The translations under genes and the position numbers were made by a program. The notes below the pieces were generated by a model. It saw only the letters and a list, made by a program, of their open reading frames with translations, searched no databases and had not been told where the DNA came from. Positions 46,524-51,436 of a stretch of 51,436 bases of DNA are shown here, one piece after another. The number at the start of each line of letters is the position of its first letter. The stretch's first letter is position 1. Source of the DNA: Chromera velia. Taxonomy: Eukaryota; Sar; Chromeraceae. The stretch lies in NCBI GenBank assembly GCA_018398765.1, contig JAHBMJ010004821.1, positions 25,001 through 76,436 of the forward strand, in the 5' to 3' direction.

Positions 46524-48863
46524 CTACTCGGACAGTTCCTCAGCCAGAGAGAGACCCTGACCGTTCGGACACACCGGGCAGCACTGGCCCTCCGGGACGA
46601 TGTGGTCGGCCCCGTTGGCACAGGGGGGCGGGGCGGCACAGAGGACCATGGCACAGCTGAATTCGTCAGGTCCGTCGGAGGGGGGGCAAACGGGACAGCA
46701 CTCACCCTCGGCAGTTGTGGGGAGCGCACCGTTCGTGCAGAGGGGAAGCGGGCAGATGACGGCGGCACAGTTGACGTCTGAGGGAGTGGGGCACTGGGGA
46801 CAGCACTCACCTGGAGGAGTAACGGGTTGAATGCCGTCTCCACAGACGGGCAGCATGCAGAGGATGTTGGAACAATCAACGGAAGCAGGGGGTGGGAGGG
46901 TGGGGGGGGTACACTCTCCTTTGTGGACAATATCGATGTCCACTTTCTTCTCGCACGCCTTTGCGTTCAGCATGCACTCATTGCCGAAGGTCTCATAGGA
47001 CTCGCCATCGTGTCCGCAGACGGGTTCGTACATCATGGGGCAGTTCGCGTTGCATTCTTTCACGACCTCCAGGGGGCAGGTGGGACAGCACTCTCCGTCG
47101 GGGGTGATGGGCTCCTTCCCGTCTGGACACGCCGGGGGTGTGGTGCAGAGGACCGTGGAGCAATCTATAGGGGGTAGAGAGGGGCAGATGGGACAGCATT
47201 CTCCCAAAGGTGTAATGGGCTTTGCTCCTCCTTTACACACGGGAAGAGCGCAGAGAACAGTGGAGCAGTCAGGTGGAGGGGGCGCTTTGCACTCCCCTTT
47301 ATGGACCATCTTAATTTTGATGCCGTTCTGGCATGCCTTCAGATTGAGCATGCACTCATTGCTGAAAGTCTGATAAATCTCTCCGTCATCTCCACACACA
47401 GGGTCGTAAAAGGTGGGGCAATGGCCACCGCAATCGGGCTCCTCAGTCGGTGGGCAGACGGCGCAGCACTCTCCTTCAGGTGTGATCGGTGTCACACCAG
47501 AAGTGCAGATGGGAAGGGCGCAGCGAACAGCAGTGCAGTCAGGGGGCGGTTTGCACTCTCCTTTGTGGGCAACTTCGATTTGTATCCCATTCTGGCATGC
47601 CTTCAGATTGAGCATGCACTCATTGCTGAAAGTCTGATAAGTCTCTCCGTCATCTCCACACACAGGGTCGTAAAAGGTGGGGCAATGGCCGCCACACTCC
47701 GGCTCCTTGACTAGGATTTCGGGTTTCTTCGCAACAATTTCTTCCACTTCTTCTTCCGGTGCTGTTGTCGGGGCTGCTGTCGGGGCTGATGTCGGAATGG
47801 TCTGATTGGTCAGTGGCAGTGAGTCTGTGACCGGAATTTGAACCGCTGCCTCGACTGTAGCCTCCTTGACGGTTTCGCTTTTCGGACAAGGACCGTCAGA
47901 AGCCACCGTGATGGTCTGGTTCTGTTTGCAGGCGGCTGTCTCCAAAGCGCATCCATTGGCGTATGTTTTGCCATCAGATCCGCAAACAGGTTTGTACTCT
48001 TTGGTACACATGATGTCACACTCGGGGTCTTCGTCCTTCAGAATCTTCTCCTTGTCGCTCTTCGACCCAGAGAAGAGGCCTCCAAAGTCAAAGACCTTCG
48101 CGAACCCCCCAAAGAGCCCTCCGCCGTTTTCGTTCTCATCGTCGGTTTTCTGCATCACCAGCATTGAAGCGCGCATCCAAGCACACCGGGGACGTTCCAT
48201 TGACGATAGAGACAACCAGAGAAGGAAGCCGAAAACATGAAAGGGGTCAACATGGAGGCACAAGGCTGGGTGGTGCGAAAAGCTAGGATGGCATCACCCC
48301 CCTTCAAAGCAACGCGAATCTCGATGTAAGGTTCAAACATTCATCTAAAGCATGTGCATCCTGCGAGACATATATAGAACCTTCCAGAAGATGTTCACGG
48401 GCCTTCGCTTGTCCATGGAAAAAGGAAAGTCTCTGTATATCAAGTTCGGGGTGCTTGGGAGGTTTTTGCGGTGTGGCGTACGCTGTTGTTTTACGCATCT
48501 GTGAATTCAGTGTATCAAGTGGATATGTATTAATATACGTACGCAACAGTTGACTTCCATCAAAAACATAAATGTACGCGGAAGTTCCGACATCGGGAGA
48601 CTCCATGCAGAGCAAACCCAATAAGTCATTGAAGTGCATTTGAGGGAGAGAAGCAGTGGTTTCACTTCAACATGCATACTATTCGGCTGACTGACATTAT
48701 TTTGGAACATGCCCATCCCTTTGAGGTCCAGTTTGGGGAAGTTGAACTTTTCAGTCAGGTTCTCCATGTCCAAAAGACCCCTCGGCCCCTCTCCCCTGCA
48801 GGAAACCTGAGGGAACTCCAGGAACAGAAGACACAACGAGAAAGGCACCAGAAGGCAACCCAT
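46524..48863 (-). CDS. Secreted protein with four Kazal and six VWC-like domains
   Basis: Exon 1 is 48863-48696 (56 codons) and begins MGCLLVPFSLCLLFLEFPQVSC, a clear signal peptide. The intron is GTCAGT...GATGCAG, phase 0. Exon 2 is 48149-46524, ending in TAG, for 597 aa in all. Domain order: Kazal 1 (C.KEYKPVCGSDGKTYANGC), Thr/Ala/Pro linker, Kazal 2, VWC-like 1, Kazal 3, VWC-like 2 and 3, Kazal 4, VWC-like 4, 5 and 6. The Kazal units share DPVCGDDGE.YQTF.NECML and end HKGEC. The VWC-like units have the pattern DC..V.C.LP.C..G..PITPEGECC..CP. Kazal domains usually inhibit serine proteases, and the CGGHC..FYDPVC form is typical. It is probably extracellular, cell wall or lumen. Kazal 2 and 3 are near-duplicates. 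It is head-to-head with COPA, 778 bp apart. Confidence 0.9.
47290..47700. repeat. Internal duplication within the Kazal gene
   Basis: The segments at 47,330-47,440 and 47,585-47,700 are almost identical at DNA level. They encode Kazal 3 and Kazal 2 and point to a recent domain duplication or gene conversion. Confidence 0.85.
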
Positions 48864-49139
48864 TGTGTAGCTGGACGCTGCTCGTGGTGTTGGATTTCTG
48901 TGCACCCACTTCGGATGGACGGGCTCGATTCTTCTTAATTGCAAGGTTTAACGGTATACTTTGCACGACGCTATTCTGTGTTTTGACGTTATTCAAGCAT
49001 GAACAGACGTCAGGCCTCAAACTGCAAGAGGATCGAATGCATGGTGCATGTTGCAACCTGAATTGCGAGGCAAACTGATCACTGTTGCGTATGTAGTCGG
49101 AGAATCGGGAAAAAGGTCAGTCACACGCGAGAACAGATC

Positions 49140-49255
49140 CGTTTGCGCGGCGGCGCCACACGAGCGATTTGCAATGCAATTTAATTTCCATGCATGCATG
49201 GAGCCGAGCGCGCGCGCCGCCGCGAGGACCAGGTTTGATCCGCGGCCGTCAGACA
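49140..49255. promoter_or_regulatory. Divergent promoter region: CG islands flanking TGCATGCATG
   Basis: GCGCGGCGGCGCC, then GCAATTTAATTTCCATGCATGCATGG, then GAGCGCGCGCGCCGCCGCG. The block lies between the Kazal gene (-, ATG 48863) and COPA (+, ATG 49642). The components match those at 12.15 and 23.5 kb, which supports a shared element. Confidence 0.5.
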
Positions 49256-49641
49256 TCGTCAGACTGCTTCACTTTTAGTGTTCGTCTTCTGAGATTCCAC
49301 TCACGTGTGGCTTGTTCCAGTGGCGGACAGGTTGAGAGGAAACTGTTGCTGCTGTTGCTTATTCAAGCTCGCAAGAATACAGTTCTGCCAAGGGGTTCTG
49401 GTTTTTGTGGTTGGCTGTGCAGATCGCGCGACTTCCATTTTCTTTCTGAAAAGGTGCGTGCGTATCTCGTCAGTCTAGGAAAGGAGTGGAGTGTCAGAAA
49501 GACTGATGGGATCTCTCTGCTCCCGTTCGTGAGTAGCCCCTCTTTCTTCTGCTTTTTGCTTTTCTCTGCACTGGCGTTCGTTGGGACGTTTGGGTCTCTT
49601 CCTTTGTCATTTTTGCCACCGCCCTTCAACCTGTGGACATC

Positions 49642-50427
49642 ATGTTGGTCAAGTGTGAAACGAAGAGCAACCGTGTAAAGGGCCTGAGCTTCCATCCGAA
49701 ACTTTCCTGGATCCTCGCGGCCCTTCACAACGGAACAATTCAACTGTGGGACTACCGCATTGGATCTCTCATCGATAAATTTGAGGAACACGAGGGTCAG
49801 TCAAGTAGATCGAGAAAAAGGAAGGAACGCTTAACAGTCTCCCCCCCCCCGCCCCTGCCCCGTTATCCTGCCGTCTCCCCGTTGCCCTTGTTCTTTTTTG
49901 CACTCCAGACACACAAACTTGTTCCCTCCGCTTGCCCCACACCACCTGCAGGCCCCGTCAGAGGTGTCGACTTCCACCCAAGTCAACAGCTTTTTGTGTC
50001 AGGAGGGGACGACTACAAGCTCAAGGTGCGTGTGCAGATGTCGCTTTCCTTGTTTGGATAGATGGACGACGAGTACGTGCTTGTACAGATTCGGCTCTAC
50101 CTTGTGCCTCCTGGTACCACCTTCCATCCTGCCGGAATGCTTCTCTGTCTAGGTCGGGCAAGTCCCTTCGTTCGCTCGGACTGCAAAGCGCTTCCTCTGG
50201 AACCTTCCCATTCCCATCCCGTGTACAATGCGCAGCCCACCCCCGTTCCTGTCCACGCACGGGCATCCCTTTAACCCCCCTCCCCTGCAGGTATGGAGCT
50301 ACAAGCAAAGGCGGTGTCTGTTCACCCTGCTGGGCCATCTCGACTACGTGAGAACCGTCCAGTTTCACCACGAATACCCGTGGATCCTCTCGGCATCCGA
50401 CGACCAGACAGGTACCTCGGTCTAGAC

Positions 50428-50458
<31 letters not shown>

Positions 50459-51436
50459 GGTTGGGTGGTGGTTGGTTTGTTGGCTTGCGCCGCCGGGATG
50501 CTGCAAACTGAGGCTGTACTCCTTTTGCAGGCTGAAGTCAATCCGTTTAATCGAATTTGTGTTCTCACTGGATTCTCTCTCCCCCCCCCCCCATCTCTCT
50601 CTCCCTCGGGTGTGCGTGAGTTAGCCTTTGCACCTGCCTCTTTCGCCATCTTTCGGTGGGCCCCCCCGCTCCATGTGCCCCTCCTCTCCTTCATTTATCT
50701 TCCCTTCTTTCTCATGTTTGTACCTCCAGTCCAGTGAGGGGGGGGGAGCTTTGCAACTCTTGCATGGGCCTCTGTCTGTCTCTGTGTGTGTATGTGACAC
50801 CCTGGTTGAATCGAGACAATCAATCAATCAATCAATCAATGATGCAGTGCGGATCTGGAACTGGCAAAGTCGGCACTGCATTGCCGTGCTGACGGGGCAC
50901 AACCATTATGTGATGTGCGCACAGGTAGGTGAGGGAGGGCCCTCAAACAAGCAGCTCTTACCTCTTGCATTCGCTTCAGTTGTTGCCCATTTCGTTTGTT
51001 GATGATAAGAAAAATGCGCTGTCGGGTAGAATCATCGGGTCTCTCTCCGCGTATATTGTGGATTCGCTTGTTTGCCTACAACGAGGCGCTTCTTCGTCTT
51101 CCTTTTCTTCTCCCCTAGTGGCTGTCTGCGTTTGTGACCGATTGTCTCTCACCATCTGTCACGCAATTTTACTACCCGGCCCCCATTTATGGTTTGTGCA
51201 TGTATGACTGCACATATGGATATTTGCGTGCGTGTGCATGTGAGCAGTTTCACCCGAAGGAAGACCTGGTTGTGTCGGCGTCTCTCGATCAGACCGTGCG
51301 AGTTTGGGATGTTTCGGGTGGGTGGGTAGGTCCTTTCTTCGCTTTCTTTCTTTCTTTTCTTTCTTTCTTTCTTTCTTTCTTTCTTTTCTTTCTTTCTTTC
51401 TTTCTTTTCTTTCTTTCTTTCTTTCTTTCTTTCTTT
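49642..51436 (+). CDS. COPA: Coatomer subunit alpha (COPI), 5' part, runs off the window
   Basis: Exons: 49642-49795, 49952-50025, 50291-50411, 50848-50924 and 51248-51317. All are GT-AG and join in phase. The protein starts [19 protein letters not shown] and reads through the first four WD40 repeats ([49 protein letters not shown]). Identity to animal and plant alpha-COP is very high here, including GHLDYVRT and [15 protein letters not shown]. Only about 165 of roughly 1,200 residues are inside. Alpha-COP is a COPI coat subunit; its N-terminal propeller binds dilysine retrieval signals for Golgi-to-ER transport. The ATG at 49642 is preferred to an in-frame one three codons earlier (49633) because it matches the family start. 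The window ends in a CTTT-rich intron. Confidence 0.97.
50817..50847 (+). repeat. (AATC)n leading into a TGCAG splice acceptor of COPA
   Basis: Six CAAT units followed by GATGCAG, then exon 4 in the expected phase ([11 protein letters not shown]). The acceptor has no pyrimidine tract. Confidence 0.85.
51337..51436 (+). repeat. (CTTT)n microsatellite at window end
   Basis: About 100 bp of CTTT/CTTTT units inside COPA intron 5, still running at the last base. Confidence 0.95.

Noticed and set aside
46827-47714. Plus-strand frames opposite the Kazal gene
   Set aside because: Shadows of a strongly supported minus-strand coding exon with Kazal and VWC-like motifs.
1-51436. tRNA or rRNA genes
   Set aside because: No stretch with a convincing tRNA A/B-box pair and cloverleaf, or a conserved rRNA core, was recognised by eye.

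Overview
The window is nuclear DNA of a eukaryotic alga. Genes are split by long introns (0.2-1.4 kb) packed with microsatellites. One gene encodes a plastid-lumen c-type cytochrome with an N-terminal signal peptide, as expected for a complex plastid. Other genes encode COPI alpha, a Rag GTPase, a ciliary coiled-coil protein, and secreted Kazal, LRR and MYND-SPRY proteins. Together with hAT and LINE remnants this best fits a chromerid such as Chromera velia. The species is an inference from gene style; no marker gene was read.

Layout: (1) 1-3.3 kb, a (+) proline-rich protein with eight 63-nt repeats. (2) 3.8-6.9 kb, a dead hAT transposon whose terminal repeats and 8-bp target duplication are still visible; it holds a transposase remnant and a long fold-back. 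(3) 6.9-8.2 kb, a LINE fragment (-) and three LINE-type 3' tails. (4) 8.3-11.9 kb, (-) cytochrome c6A-like, four exons. (5) 13.1-18.1 kb, (+) LRR protein with an interrupted frame. (6) 19.4-23.2 kb, (-) RagA/Gtr1, seven exons. (7) 23.9-32.0 kb, (+) CFAP157/BBOF1-like protein, many exons. (8) 33.3-35.6 kb, a second LINE remnant (+). (9) 36-40.8 kb, repeat-rich DNA with two minisatellites. (10) 40.8-42.7 kb, (-) acidic protein with a PP1-docking motif. (11) 43.6-45.4 kb, (+) MYND-SPRY protein, interrupted. (12) 46.5-48.9 kb, (-) secreted Kazal/VWC-like protein. (13) 49.6 kb to the end, (+) coatomer alpha, 5' part.

From 8 kb onward the genes alternate strand strictly and form four head-to-head pairs. 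Each pair shares one intergenic region containing an island of alternating CG; three of the four also carry TGCATGCATG, a motif bound by ApiAP2 factors in Apicomplexa. The most interesting observations are: a c6A-type C-x5-C loop in the cytochrome; the shared CG island plus TGCATGCA promoter layout; microsatellites that directly form 3' splice sites, as (CT)n(GT)nCAG in two unrelated genes and as tetranucleotide repeats ending in TGCAG in three; and LINE 3' tails built of a hairpin plus (AATC)n. Exon coordinates were derived by hand from splice signals, reading phase and family conservation. They are firm for the cytochrome, RagA, COPA and the Kazal protein, and partial for the LRR, CFAP157-like and MYND-SPRY genes.
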